Made by a program: the position numbers and the translations under genes | Shown: piece after piece, positions 41,142-49,622 of the stretch | How the letters are laid out: every line of letters begins with the position of its first letter | Numbering within the stretch: the first letter of the stretch is position 1 | The notes under the pieces: generated by a model | Seen by the model: only the letters and a program-made list of their open reading frames with translations | Databases searched by the model: none | Told to the model about the DNA's origin: nothing | Source: Saccharomonospora xinjiangensis XJ-54 | Lineage (GTDB): Bacteria; Actinomycetota; Actinomycetes; Mycobacteriales; Pseudonocardiaceae | Assembly: GCF_000258175.1 (NCBI RefSeq) | Contig: NZ_JH636049.1 | Location: 3,015,482-3,079,481 of the forward strand | Direction: 5' to 3' | Length of the DNA stretch: 64,000 nucleotides

Positions 41142-41544
41142 GCCCTTGGCCGCGCTGTCTCCGGCACGGTGTACTTTTTCGCCCACCGCTGACCGTCACA
41201 CCGCGATCACGCCATGCCGGGGCCTGACACAGCCAGGGCAAGGCACGGAAATGGGTGGCCTCGGATTTTCCCGGCGGGCCCGCGAAGGGCAGGACGACCC
41301 GCGTGAGGTGTTGTCGCGGGCCGACTCGTAAGGTGATCTTTGCCCTCCGGGCGGGATTCGAACCTGCGGCACCCACTTTCAAGGTTTTTCTCGGCGTGCG
41401 ACCGAGGAGCCTTGGTCGTCGGGAAAGCACGTCCGCGGCTCACGGCGGTTCCTGGCGGGCTCGGGACAACGGTGCGACGAGTCGGACAGTCGCAGCTGCC
41501 CCGATCGACCGACGAAGCGTTCGCCTGTGGAGGTCTTCCCGACC
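41142..41544. other. intergenic region with a tRNA-3'-end-like remnant
   Basis: No gene. At 41344-41384 the minus strand carries a tRNA 3'-half-like sequence (T-loop TTCGAAT, acceptor-like CCGGAGGGC) closely matching the 3' half of tRNA-Arg(CCT) at 46509-46546, about 33 of 38 positions alike by eye, with a broken T-stem pair. It is in the same orientation as that tRNA and may be an attachment-site copy left by integration. The remainder shows nothing I can interpret. Confidence 0.5.
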
Positions 41545-42786
41545 ATGGTGGCCACGTCCCCAGCCACCCACCGCCCGCCGCCCGGCCCATGCCGCGGTGG
41601 TCGGTCGCCCGTCATCCACGGCCGTTCTCCCGAGCCGCAGACCGGCAATCTTCGCGGTGACGATCCGGTACGGGATCGGCGCGTGCCGATGTGGGTGCTC
41701 GGCATCGGCGCCTACCTCCTTGCGCGTCTGATCGGCGTCGGCGTGCTCGCGCTGATGGCGGCCGTGGCGGACGAGCCGTTTCTCGACCAGTTCGCCCCGT
41801 GGGACGGGCAGTGGTATATCGACATCGCCGAACGTGGCTATTTCGAGCTTGGAAAGACCACCCTCGACGCAGACGAACGCCTGTACTCGGCGGCTCCGTT
41901 CGCGTTCTTCCCCGCACTGCCCTCCGCGATGTCGGTCGTGGCGGTGTTCGGCGTCCCCCTTCCGGTTGCCGGGGTCATCGTCACGACCGTGGCCGGTCTG
42001 CTCGCCGTACCGGCGATCATGCGGATCGCCGAGCACATCGACCCGAGGCCGTGCGTAGGCCTCGTCCTTGTCGTGCTCACCTCGGCCGCGCCCATGTCGA
42101 TCACTCTGTCCATGGTCTACACCGAAGCGCTGTTCATGGCGGCGGCCGCCTGGGCGCTCGTCGGTGTCCTCGAACGGCGCTGGTGGCTCGCCGGTGCCTG
42201 CACCCTGCTCGCGGGTCTGAGCCGCTCGACGGCCGTTGTGCTCATCGCGGTGGTGGTGGCCGCAGCGGTGTGGGCGATGTGGCGTGAGCGGGAGGGATGG
42301 CGTCCGCTCGCGGCGGTGGCGCTCGCGCCGCTCGGGCTGCTCGGCTGGTGGGCGACGGTGGTCGTCGCGACGGGCGACACGTGGCAGGCGATCGAACTGC
42401 GTGGCTGGAACACGGAGTGGGATTTCGGCGCCGAGGCGGTCGAGTGGATCACGGCCACGCTGACGAGCGAGATGCGCGCGTGGGAAACCATCGGCGCGAT
42501 GATCATGGTCGCCACGGTGGTGCTCGCGGTGCTGCTGGTGCGGCGCGTGCCGTGGCCGCTGGTCGCTTACGGCGCCGGTGTTGTCGCACTCACCCTCGGA
42601 AGCAGCGGCCTGCCGTTCGCCAAGCCGCGATTCGTGTTCGTCGGCCTTTTCGTGTTGCTGCTGCCCGTGGCGATCGGGCTGGTCAACCGGCGCGCGAGCA
42701 CACTCGTCGCGGTCCTCGCCGGTTACGTGCTCATCGGCACATGGTTGAGTGCCTACTCACTGACCGTGTGGCCGCACGCGATCTGA
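41545..42786 (+). CDS. integral membrane mannosyltransferase-like protein (PIG-V/GT-C type)
   Basis: A 413-residue protein with about ten membrane helices. The family motif is 'FAPWDGQWYIDIAERGY' followed by 'APFAFFPALPSAM', typical of PIG-V-like and actinobacterial GT-C mannosyltransferases that use a lipid-linked sugar. 'MSITLSMVYTEALFMAAAAWAL' and 'LLAGLSRSTAVVLIAVV' are the expected core helices. Start uncertain: ATG 41545 is used here; GTG 41527 is possible. About 45 residues precede the first helix. It probably mannosylates a cell-envelope glycolipid or protein. Confidence 0.82.
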   Translation: MVATSPATHRPPPGPCRGGRSPVIHGRSPEPQTGNLRGDDPVRDRRVPMWVLGIGAYLLARLIGVGVLALMAAVADEPFLDQFAPWDGQWYIDIAERGYFELGKTTLDADERLYSAAPFAFFPALPSAMSVVAVFGVPLPVAGVIVTTVAGLLAVPAIMRIAEHIDPRPCVGLVLVVLTSAAPMSITLSMVYTEALFMAAAAWALVGVLERRWWLAGACTLLAGLSRSTAVVLIAVVVAAAVWAMWREREGWRPLAAVALAPLGLLGWWATVVVATGDTWQAIELRGWNTEWDFGAEAVEWITATLTSEMRAWETIGAMIMVATVVLAVLLVRRVPWPLVAYGAGVVALTLGSSGLPFAKPRFVFVGLFVLLLPVAIGLVNRRASTLVAVLAGYVLIGTWLSAYSLTVWPHAI

Positions 42787-42921
42787 CCGCGACGCTCAGC
42801 AGTAGGCCGAGAGCGGTGAGCCGAGCGTCGTCGGCTCGGCGGCCCGCTCGACCTGAGCATTCGCACGAGAATCGCCACACCTCTTGACAGTGACTTAGGC
42901 AATTAGCAAACTCCCTTATTC

Positions 42922-43221
42922 GTGGAGGTCGAGGTCCTCAAAGCGCTGGCAAACCAGCGACGGCTACAGATCCTGGAGTGGCTGCGCGACCCGGTCGCGC
43001 ACTTCCCGCCGCAGGTGGACGGGGACCTGGAGACCGACGGGGTGTGCGGGGTCCTGATCGCCCAGAAGCTGAAGGTCAGCCAGCCGACCGCGGGCGAGCA
43101 CCTGAAGGTGCTGGCGGCGGCGGGACTGATCGAGGGGAAGCGGATCAAGCAATGGGTGTTCTACCGGCGCGACGAGGACCGGATCCGCGAAGTCAAGCAA
43201 GCTTTTTCACAAGACTGGTGA
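42922..43221 (+). CDS. ArsR/SmtB-family transcriptional regulator
   Basis: A 99-residue regulator from GTG 42922: 'VEVLKALANQRRLQILEWLRDP', recognition helix 'LKVSQPTAGEHLKVLAAAGLIEGKRIKQWVFYRRDEDRI'. A single Cys ('DGVCGVL') is seen, so metal sensing is doubtful. A TTGACA hexamer at 42884-42889 is a likely -35 element. The YbaK-family gene starts 6 bp after its stop, and the pair probably forms one unit. Confidence 0.85.
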   Translation: MEVEVLKALANQRRLQILEWLRDPVAHFPPQVDGDLETDGVCGVLIAQKLKVSQPTAGEHLKVLAAAGLIEGKRIKQWVFYRRDEDRIREVKQAFSQDW

Positions 43222-43227
43222 TGGAAC

Positions 43228-43770
43228 GTGGCTGATGTGAGCACATATGAACGTCTGATCGGGTTGCTGAACGAGCACGGCGCCTCGTATCGGTTGATCG
43301 ACCATGAGCCTGAAGGCCGGACGGAACCGGTCAGCCGACTGCGCGGACACCCAGTGCGGCAGGCAGCCAAGTGTGTCGTCGTACTGGTCAAAGTGGACAG
43401 GAAGACGCGGAAATACGTGCTCGCCGTCGTGCCGGGCCACACGCGTGTGGACCTCGGTGTGGTGAAGGCGCTCTACAACGCCCGTTACGCCGGGTTCGCC
43501 GACAACGAGGCGGCCGAGCGGCTCTCCGGCAGCGTCAGCGGCACGATCCTGCCGGTGACCTTCACCGAAGAACTCGATCTCGTCGTGGACCCGTTGCTGC
43601 TGGACCACGACGAGATTTTCTTCAACGCCGCACGCCTCGACCGCTCCGTGGCGTTGGCGACCGAGGACTACCGCCGCATCGCGAAGCCCAGAATTCACGC
43701 GATCGCCCAGCTTCCGGCCGACCCGGCCCACAGTGAGAGCAGGCGGGAACTGGAGCCCGACCACGTCTGA
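43228..43770 (+). CDS. YbaK/EbsC-family aminoacyl-tRNA deacylase
   Basis: A 180-residue protein of the YbaK/ProRS-INS superfamily, starting at GTG 43228: 'YRLIDHEPEGRTEPVSRLRGHPVRQAAKCVVVLVKVDRKTRKYVLAVVPGHTRVD' carries the conserved Lys of the deacylase pocket, and 'SGTILPVTFTEELDLVVDPLLLDHDEIFFNAARLDRSVAL' the C-terminal strand pattern. Such proteins remove mischarged amino acids from tRNA. Coupled to the ArsR gene, an unusual partner. The stop is followed directly by repeat copy A (43778-43864). Confidence 0.85.
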   Translation: MADVSTYERLIGLLNEHGASYRLIDHEPEGRTEPVSRLRGHPVRQAAKCVVVLVKVDRKTRKYVLAVVPGHTRVDLGVVKALYNARYAGFADNEAAERLSGSVSGTILPVTFTEELDLVVDPLLLDHDEIFFNAARLDRSVALATEDYRRIAKPRIHAIAQLPADPAHSESRRELEPDHV

Positions 43771-43777
43771 GAGCCCC

Positions 43778-43864
43778 GACACCGTGGTCTGTTCGGCTCG
43801 CGACGCTCAGGCGGCGCCTCGCTGCGGTGGAGAAACGTCCACGTACTTCGAGTACGCGGACGCC
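43778..43864 (+). repeat. copy A of a dispersed 29-codon repeat
   Basis: An 87-bp segment that aligns without gaps to 53273-53359 on the opposite strand (62 of 87 bases identical, counted by hand). In one frame the two read D-T-V-V-C-S-A and A-P-R-C-G at the same positions (15 of 29 residues identical), with many differences at third positions. See the corresponding finding. No family recognised. Confidence 0.6.
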
Positions 43865-43961
43865 CCTGCACCTTGCGATCCTGGGCGCTCGTCGGGCACG
43901 CCGACAGGCCCACGCGACGAGGCCAGGCGGTAGCTCTCACGGACGCGCCTGGCGAAGGCGC

Positions 43962-44147
43962 ATGAACCTGTGGATGCCCGACTGGCGGCAGCGCCAAGCC
44001 GAGCTCGCCGAAGTTGGCCGTCACTGCTGGCTCGGGGACCACAACGAGCGCGCCGAGTTAGTACTTCAGCCAGAGTTCGTGATCATGGTTGGTCAGGGGG
44101 CCGTGGGAGACGGATGCGGCCCCCAGGTGATCACGAACGGTTTGTGA
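43962..44147 (+). pseudogene. short gene fragment interrupted by a transposon-like unit
   Basis: The frame from ATG 43962 reads 'MNLWMPDWRQRQAELAEVG', then 'HCWLGDHNERAEL', and is cut at 44060, where the left inverted repeat of the 44060-44840 unit begins; the rest to the stop at 44147 is element sequence. I recognise no family in the first 33 residues. It is probably the truncated 5' end of a gene destroyed by insertion. Confidence 0.35.
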
Positions 44148-44840
44148 GGACTGTCCAAGATCCTGTGGTGGCCGGACATCCGCCACCTTCGTCGTGCAGC
44201 ACATGGGCACCGCCGACGCGATCCTGGTCGTGGCCGAGATCGATGACGCGAAAAGGGCATCCACACCGTCGGTGTGCAGCGGCAGTACACCGGGACCGCG
44301 GGCCAGGGAACCACGCGACCGCCGACGGCGCTGCAACAGCTCTGGGACCTGGACTTCGGCCGTCAGATCCACCTGTCCGACGAGCAGGCGGAACGGGTGC
44401 GGGCGGTGCACCGGATCCGCGACCACGAGGAGAAGGAAGCGGCCCGGCAGGCGCTGAAGGAGCGGTACGGCGTCGAGTCGCTGAGCCTGGGCTTGAGCGA
44501 CGGGTCTTACTACCTCACCGGCCCGCGTGACGGCCGGGCGTTCTACGAGCGAGCGTGCGAGATCATCACCGACTACCGGGTCGGCGAGGTCCGGAACTGG
44601 CCGCCGCCCTGGGAATTCGGCGACAACGACGACTACGACGAGGACGAGTACGCGGACAAGCTCGAACAGATGACCCTGGACGAGTACCCCTACGCCGAGT
44701 TTACGTTGACGGTGAAGGATCCCCGCCACGTCGAGCACCTGGGTGGTGGCATCCACGTCGGCGCCGCCATCCACGGGGAGTTCGGCTGGTAGAACGCGGA
44801 GATGTCGTCGGCCAAGATCACGAACTCCGACTGGAGTACT
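44060..44840 (+). mobile_element. 781-bp inverted-repeat-bounded, non-autonomous transposon-like unit
   Basis: 29-bp terminal inverted repeats (44060-44088 and 44812-44840; 25 of 29 positions match, starting AGTACT) bound a unit with a short IS701-type transposase strand near the left end and a fused unknown ORF. No complete transposase is present, so it cannot move itself. No exact target duplication is visible, so the insertion is old or the ends have decayed. The inner end sequence 'GAGTTCGTGATC' resembles ends of actinomycete IS701-like elements as I remember them. Confidence 0.6.
44274..44792 (+). CDS. unknown ORF inside the inverted-repeat unit, fused to an IS701-like strand
   Basis: The frame (open from 44247, GTG at 44274) begins in an IS701-type transposase motif ('GIHTVGVQRQYTGTAGQ', 44256-44306) and passes without a stop into about 155 residues of unrelated sequence: 'LSDEQAERVRAVHRIRDHEEKEAARQALKERYG' (probable helix), then 'DGSYYLTGPRDGRAFY', an acidic run 'DNDDYDEDEYADKLEQM' and 'EHLGGGIHVGAAIHGEF'. 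I recognise no family. The non-transposase part looks like real protein with consistent frame bias. It may be a host gene captured by the element, or the rear part of a gene whose front was replaced. Confidence 0.45.
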   Translation: MQRQYTGTAGQGTTRPPTALQQLWDLDFGRQIHLSDEQAERVRAVHRIRDHEEKEAARQALKERYGVESLSLGLSDGSYYLTGPRDGRAFYERACEIITDYRVGEVRNWPPPWEFGDNDDYDEDEYADKLEQMTLDEYPYAEFTLTVKDPRHVEHLGGGIHVGAAIHGEFGW

Positions 44841-45072
44841 TGCCGACCGCTACCTGACGGCCAGCCCAGTCGCCGATGTCCACACGCCCGGAATGATGGA
44901 CCTCAAACCACGTTCTGTCGTCCCGTGCGAAACGACGTCACGCGCGAGGGGCTCCCTGATGAGCGACCCGAGGAAGTCCTTCAGCTTCGGGTCAGCCGGG
45001 CCGAGGCCGAGGGGATCAAGAAGGAACCGGAAGCCGCCCGACCAGCCACCCCGGACGGCCAAGCGACGGCTG
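44841..45072. other. remnant region without a clear gene
   Basis: Between the transposon-like unit and the 45073 gene. A minus-strand frame (TTG 45062 to 44850, 'LLDPLGLGPADPKLKDFLGSL') looks protein-like but has no RBS or family, and could be a fragment of a lost gene. Nothing else is identifiable. Confidence 0.3.
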
Positions 45073-45534
45073 CTAGACCCGCGTCAGGGTAAGTGGTGCC
45101 GCCGACGGAACCTCGATCGTGTCGCAGGCATCCTCAAGATCCGCGTACTCGGGGTGGTCGGCGGGTATGACGGCCAGCATGGTGTGCGGCCGGGGAAGCC
45201 GGCCGATATCGCGCGGCGGGTCGCAGTGGTACACGTCGATAACCTGCATGACGCGCTCAGGGATGCCGACGTGGCATTCCTGTCCGGGTGAGAGGTGCCA
45301 TGGTTCAGGGTCGGTGCGGAAGAGCGAGGCGATCCAGTCAATCGAACTCGCGTTACGAGAGAAGGCGCGCTGGCCGTTCCACGCGAACTTCGATGCCGGA
45401 TCCACCCGACCCCAGGGCCATTCCACAAACACGTGGAAGTTGGTGACCTCGGCTACCCGTGCAGGCACCATCGGGCAGCGCACCTGCACGAGCTCACCGA
45501 CGCGGAAGTCGTCCAGGCCGCCACATTCAGCCAC
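45073..45534 (-). CDS. hypothetical protein
   Basis: A 153-residue protein starting at GTG 45534 with GAGGAG 6-7 nt upstream, so translation looks real. The N-terminal half ('FRVGELVQVRCPMVPARVAEVTNFHVFVEWPWGRVDP') suggests a small SH3- or KOW-like barrel; the C-terminal half ('HVGIPERVMQVIDVYHCDPPRDIG', 'HTMLAVIPADHPEYADLEDACDTIEV') has a second beta-rich part. No family recognised, no signal peptide. It lies in the decayed island next to the integrase pseudogene and may be accessory. Confidence 0.6.
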   Translation of the reverse strand: MAECGGLDDFRVGELVQVRCPMVPARVAEVTNFHVFVEWPWGRVDPASKFAWNGQRAFSRNASSIDWIASLFRTDPEPWHLSPGQECHVGIPERVMQVIDVYHCDPPRDIGRLPRPHTMLAVIPADHPEYADLEDACDTIEVPSAAPLTLTRV

Positions 45535-45714
45535 AGCAGTCTCCTCAGCTCCGCACGAATTGACGTTGGATCGTAGCGCGAGGTCGGTGGAGCGGCGGGA
45601 GGTGACTTGGGGCGGGAGAGCGGAGCCCGTCAGCCGGCCGCCACTCGGGCAGCTCCTGGCGTGCCCGCTAAAGCCCGAAGTCCCCCGAAATGAACCTGCG
45701 ACCGCTTCCCTTAT

Positions 45715-46470
45715 TCATTCGCCGAGCTGGTGACCAGTGAGCTTGGCCTGTCCACTCGCTGCCATGTCTGGGCGAAGGTTTACCGGGTGTTCTCGTTAAT
45801 GCTGGCCTGGGCCGTCCGGGGACGCGCGCCTGGCACGGAATCCGGCTGAGGGGGTTCGGCTGCCTCGTCCGGTGCTGCCGGATCATCGCTACCTCGATCA
45901 CTCTCAGGTCGCCGCGTTGGCCGAGCGCTGTGTGGACTACGGCTTGGTGATGCTGTTTCTCGCCTATACCTGCCTGCGGTGGGGCGGGCTTGCGGTGCTC
46001 AAGGTCGGCCGGCTGGATTTGCGGCGTCGGCGGGTGCTCGTCACCGAGTCCGTCACCGAGGTGAACGGTCAACTGGTGTGGGGCGCGCCGAAGACCCACG
46101 AGCGGCGTTCGGTGCCGCTGCCGCGCTTCCTCGCCGAACAACTCCGGCCGTGAATCGCAGGCCGATCTTCGGAGGCGCTGGTGCTCCCCTCGCCACGGGG
46201 CGGGGTACTGCGGGTGCGCAACTTCCGGCGGCGTGTGTTCGATGTAGCGGTCCGTGCGGTCCGTGCGGTCGGGCCTGAGGGTTTCCACCCGCATGAGCTG
46301 CGGCACACCGCGGCGTTGCTGGCGATCGCGTCTGGGCTGATGTGAGGACCGTGCAGCAGATGCTGGGGCACAAGACCGCGTTGGTGACGCTCGATCTCCA
46401 CGGGGCACTCCTTCCCGGACCGCCTGGACGAGATCGCCGACCGGATGGACCGGGCCGTATGTGCCCCAAT
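45715..46470 (+). pseudogene. tyrosine recombinase (phage-type integrase), frameshifted
   Basis: Collinear pieces in three frames cover most of an integrase: core-binding end 'AELVTSELGLSTRCHVWAKVYRVFSLMLAWAVR' (about 45720-45820), catalytic start 'LPDHRYLDHSQVAALAERC' to 'LAYTCLRWGGLAVLK' (catalytic Arg I) and 'GAPKTHERRSVPLPRF' (45872-46153), then 'FHPHELRHTAALLAIASG' (HxLRH box), 'VRTVQQMLGHKTALVTLDL' (last His) to about 46440. The catalytic Tyr region is garbled. It ends about 40 bp short of tRNA-Arg, the classical place of an integrase next to its attachment site. Not functional. Confidence 0.8.
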
Positions 46471-46508
46471 AATGATCTTGCTGAGGGCGAAAACGCCTCT
46501 GACCTGGG

Positions 46509-46581
46509 CGCCCCCGGCAGGATTCGAACCTGCGACACCCGCTTTAGGAGAGCGGTGCTCTATCCCCTGAGCTACGAGGGC
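46509..46581 (-). tRNA. tRNA-Arg (anticodon CCT)
   Basis: A 73-nt cloverleaf on the minus strand: acceptor GCCCTCG/CGGGGGC, D-arm GCTC...GAGC, anticodon stem CCGCT/AGCGG with loop CTCCTAA (anticodon CCT), T-stem GCAGG/CCTGC with TTCGAAT. All stems pair. It decodes AGG. Its 3' end faces the integrase pseudogene and is the probable integration site of the island to its left. Confidence 0.93.
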
Positions 46582-46744
46582 TGGCTAATCGTCAACTCTG
46601 CCTACACCTTAGCGCGTGCTCTTTCCCGCGTGTGATCGGGACCTTGACGGAATGCCGACGGCTCACTGTAATACCTCCACTACCTATCAGTAACCTGCTC
46701 GTGACTGGGCGCGCGACGCGCTCCGTCGGCCGCCGGAGGCGCTG

Positions 46745-47395
46745 TTGATCAAGGTGATGTTCGCCGACGACGAGGAGCTGGTCCGGTCGGGATTGCGCGC
46801 GATGGTGGCTCCTGCCGCGGATATCGAGGTCGCGGGCGAGGCTGCCGACGGCAGGACCGCGGTCGAGGCTGTGCGCCGCTTCCATCCGGATGTCGCCCTC
46901 CTCGACATTCGTATGCGCACCCCGGACGACGGCATCCGCGCCCTGCGCGCGATCCAGACACTGCCGAACCCGCCCGTGGTGGCCATGCTGACCACCTTCG
47001 ACATCGACGAGTATGTGAGCCTCGCGTTGAGGTTCGGGGCGAACGGCTTCCTGCTGAAGGACATCGAGCCCGCCGTCCTCGTACGGGCCATCCGGGATCT
47101 GGCGCGAGGTGGCGCCGTGCTCGACCCGAGCGTGGCCGCTCGCATGGTCAACGCTCATCGCGACGGCCAGCGCGCTTCGGCGCCGGCCAGGGAGCTGATC
47201 GCGTCGTTGTCGGAGCGAGAGCGGGAAGTGGTGACACTCATCGGGCAAGGGCTGTCCAACGCCGAGATCGGAGCGCGGCTTCACCTGTCCGAAGCCACGG
47301 TGAAGGGATACGTGTCCGCCGTGCTGTCCAAGATCGGGGCGGCCAACCGGGTGCAGGCCGCGTTGCTGGCCTATCGCGGCGGCCTCGTGGACTGA
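46745..47395 (+). CDS. NarL/FixJ-family response regulator (orphan)
   Basis: A 216-residue regulator. Receiver domain residues 1-120: acidic pocket '[12 protein letters not shown]', phosphoacceptor Asp in '[15 protein letters not shown]', conserved Lys in '[10 protein letters not shown]'. LuxR HTH: '[53 protein letters not shown]'. TTG start at 46745 fits a GGAGG 5-6 nt upstream. No histidine kinase is adjacent, so the partner is unknown; NarL regulators in actinomycetes often pair with kinases in the same operon, lost or distant here. Confidence 0.88.
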   Translation: MIKVMFADDEELVRSGLRAMVAPAADIEVAGEAADGRTAVEAVRRFHPDVALLDIRMRTPDDGIRALRAIQTLPNPPVVAMLTTFDIDEYVSLALRFGANGFLLKDIEPAVLVRAIRDLARGGAVLDPSVAARMVNAHRDGQRASAPARELIASLSEREREVVTLIGQGLSNAEIGARLHLSEATVKGYVSAVLSKIGAANRVQAALLAYRGGLVD

Positions 47396-47441
47396 CCGGT
47401 TCGTTAAGGACCTTCTCAGCCATCAGGGCCAGACTGGACCC

Positions 47442-48131
47442 ATGCGCATTCTCGTTGTGGACGATGACCGGGCCGTCCGGGAGTCGCTGCGGCGCTCGCT
47501 GGAGTTCAACGGCTACCAGGTCGAGCTGGCCGCCGACGGCGGCCAGGCGCTGGAGAAGGTTGCCACCGAGCGTCCCGACGCCATGGTGCTCGACGTCATG
47601 ATGCCGCGCCTCGACGGCCTCGAGGTGGCGCGACGGCTGCGTGGGATCGGGGACGACCTTCCGATTCTGGTGCTGACCGCTCGCGACGCGGTGTCGGATC
47701 GCGTTGCCGGGCTCGACGCGGGCGCCGACGACTACCTGCCGAAGCCGTTCGCTCTCGAGGAGCTGCTCGCGCGCCTGCGTGCCCTGCTGCGGAGAGCGGG
47801 GCAGGACGGCGGGGACGGCCAGAGCGAGGTGCTCACTTTCGCCGACCTGACGTTGAATCCCAACACGAGGGAAGTGACGCGTGGTGAGCGGCAGATCAGC
47901 CTCACGCGCACCGAGTTCGCGCTCCTCGAACTGTTCATGGCGCACCCGAAGCACGTGCTCACTCGTACCCGCATCCTCGAGGATGTGTGGGGTTACGACT
48001 TCCCCACCTCCGGCAACGCGCTCGAGGTCTACGTCGGATACCTGAGGCGCAAGACGGAGGCGGACGGCGAGCCCAGGCTGATCCACACAGTGAGGGGGGT
48101 CGGCTACGTGCTGCGGGAGACTCCGCCGTGA
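47442..48131 (+). CDS. mprA: OmpR-family response regulator, MprA-like
   Basis: A 229-residue regulator: receiver with '[18 protein letters not shown]', Asp in '[17 protein letters not shown]', '[12 protein letters not shown]' and Lys in '[17 protein letters not shown]'; winged-helix output '[45 protein letters not shown]' and '[30 protein letters not shown]'. The sequence, with kinase, HtrA-like protease and Mog genes downstream, matches the mycobacterial mprA-mprB-pepD-moaB2 locus that answers envelope stress. GTGA overlap with the kinase gene. Confidence 0.9.
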   Translation: MRILVVDDDRAVRESLRRSLEFNGYQVELAADGGQALEKVATERPDAMVLDVMMPRLDGLEVARRLRGIGDDLPILVLTARDAVSDRVAGLDAGADDYLPKPFALEELLARLRALLRRAGQDGGDGQSEVLTFADLTLNPNTREVTRGERQISLTRTEFALLELFMAHPKHVLTRTRILEDVWGYDFPTSGNALEVYVGYLRRKTEADGEPRLIHTVRGVGYVLRETPP

Positions 48132-49522
48132 CGACCTCCCCGCCGAGCGTTGAGCCGCGGGCCGCGCGCAGGCGGTTCTCCCTGAGGGCGCGCGTCTCGC
48201 TCCTCGCGGCTGTCTGCGTCGGCTGCACCGTGGCGCTGGTGTCTCTCGGCGCCTACGTCACCGTTCACCGCAATCTGTACGCGGAGTTCGACGAGAACCT
48301 CATCAACCGTGCTCAGGCGGCCGTGGAGAGCCCGTCGGTGCAGACGCGTCTGCAATCCGTGCCGGGTGCTTTCCTGGTGAGTAGCGACATCCACATCGGT
48401 CTGCTCACCGCGCGAGGGGAACTCGTGTACCCGCGCGCGGGCACACCACCCCCGTGGGGCCGCAGCGAACTCGCCGTCGCCACCGGTTCCTCCGAGTCCT
48501 CTCTGCGCACCGACGACGCCACCGATATGCGGGTCGTCGCACTCCCCGCAGGCAACGGCGTGGCGATGGTGCTCGCGCAATCCCTCGCACCCACGAAACG
48601 AACGCTGGGGGAACTGGCGCTGGTGCTCTTGTTCTTTGGCGGAGCGGGAATCCTCGTGGCCGCGGCAGCCGGCACGGCTGTCGCCCGTGCGGGCCTGAGA
48701 CCCGTGGAGCGACTGACGTCGGCGACCGAGCGGGTGGCCCGCACGATGGACCTGCGCCCCATACCTGTCAGCGGGGACGACGAACTCGCCCGCCTCACCC
48801 AGAGTTTCAACACGATGCTGGGTGCGGTGGCGGAATCCCAGGACCGGCAGCGTCGCCTCGTCGCCGACGCAGGGCACGAACTGAGGACACCGCTGACATC
48901 GTTGCGAACGAACCTGGAACTTCTGCTGGCCGCCAGTCGAGAGGGTGCTCCGTCCCTGTCCGAACGCGACCGCATGGACATCGAGGCCGACATCCGGGGG
49001 CAGTTGGACGAGGTCACCCAGCTCATCGGCGACCTCACCGAGCTTTCCCGTGAAGACAGTGCCACGGACAACACGGAGCGGGTGGACCTGGTCGAGGTGG
49101 TCGAACGTGCGCTCGACCGCGCTCGCAGGCGAGCGGGCAGCATCGACTTCGAGACCGACCTCCAGCCGTGGGTGCTCACGGGCGACTCGCACGGCCTCGA
49201 ACGTGCGGTGTTGAACCTGCTGGACAACGCCGTGAAGTTCTCCCCGCAGGGCTCGGTCGTTCACGTGGCACTTCGCCCGCTGGGAGACGGCACCGCGGTG
49301 GTGGAGGTGTCCGATTCCGGGCCTGGCATTGCGCCTGAGGACCTGCCTCGGGTGTTCGACCGCTTCTACCGTTCTTCGGAGGCGCGGACCCTGCCGGGGT
49401 CGGGGCTCGGGCTGGCGATCGTGAAGCAGGCCGCCGAGCGGCACGGCGGTATTGCCTACGCCAACAACAAACCCGAGGGTGGCGCTCTCATGGCCATCCG
49501 GCTCCCCGGAATCCCCGGTTGA
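48128..49522 (+). CDS. mprB: sensor histidine kinase, MprB-like
   Basis: A 464-residue membrane kinase from GTG 48128. TM1 ('[23 protein letters not shown]'), an extracytoplasmic loop of about 105 residues, TM2 ('[26 protein letters not shown]'), HAMP, H-box '[26 protein letters not shown]' (phospho-His), then N-box '[17 protein letters not shown]', G1 '[25 protein letters not shown]' and G2 '[18 protein letters not shown]'. It phosphorylates MprA in response to envelope stress in mycobacteria; same role inferred here. Confidence 0.92.
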   Translation: MTTSPPSVEPRAARRRFSLRARVSLLAAVCVGCTVALVSLGAYVTVHRNLYAEFDENLINRAQAAVESPSVQTRLQSVPGAFLVSSDIHIGLLTARGELVYPRAGTPPPWGRSELAVATGSSESSLRTDDATDMRVVALPAGNGVAMVLAQSLAPTKRTLGELALVLLFFGGAGILVAAAAGTAVARAGLRPVERLTSATERVARTMDLRPIPVSGDDELARLTQSFNTMLGAVAESQDRQRRLVADAGHELRTPLTSLRTNLELLLAASREGAPSLSERDRMDIEADIRGQLDEVTQLIGDLTELSREDSATDNTERVDLVEVVERALDRARRRAGSIDFETDLQPWVLTGDSHGLERAVLNLLDNAVKFSPQGSVVHVALRPLGDGTAVVEVSDSGPGIAPEDLPRVFDRFYRSSEARTLPGSGLGLAIVKQAAERHGGIAYANNKPEGGALMAIRLPGIPG

Positions 49523-49622
49523 CGTCAAGTCGGTCACCCCACGTATGAGTGATGACGACCGAGAGTGTGCTTATTGGCGTACGATTTTGTGTTGGAGGCG
49601 TGGTCGCGGGACGGAGTCAACA

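Noticed and set aside
41344..41384. A second functional tRNA gene
   Set aside because: Only the 3' half is present, the T-stem has an A-C mismatch, and no matching acceptor 5' strand or D-arm follows in the correct place. Better read as an attachment-site-like copy.
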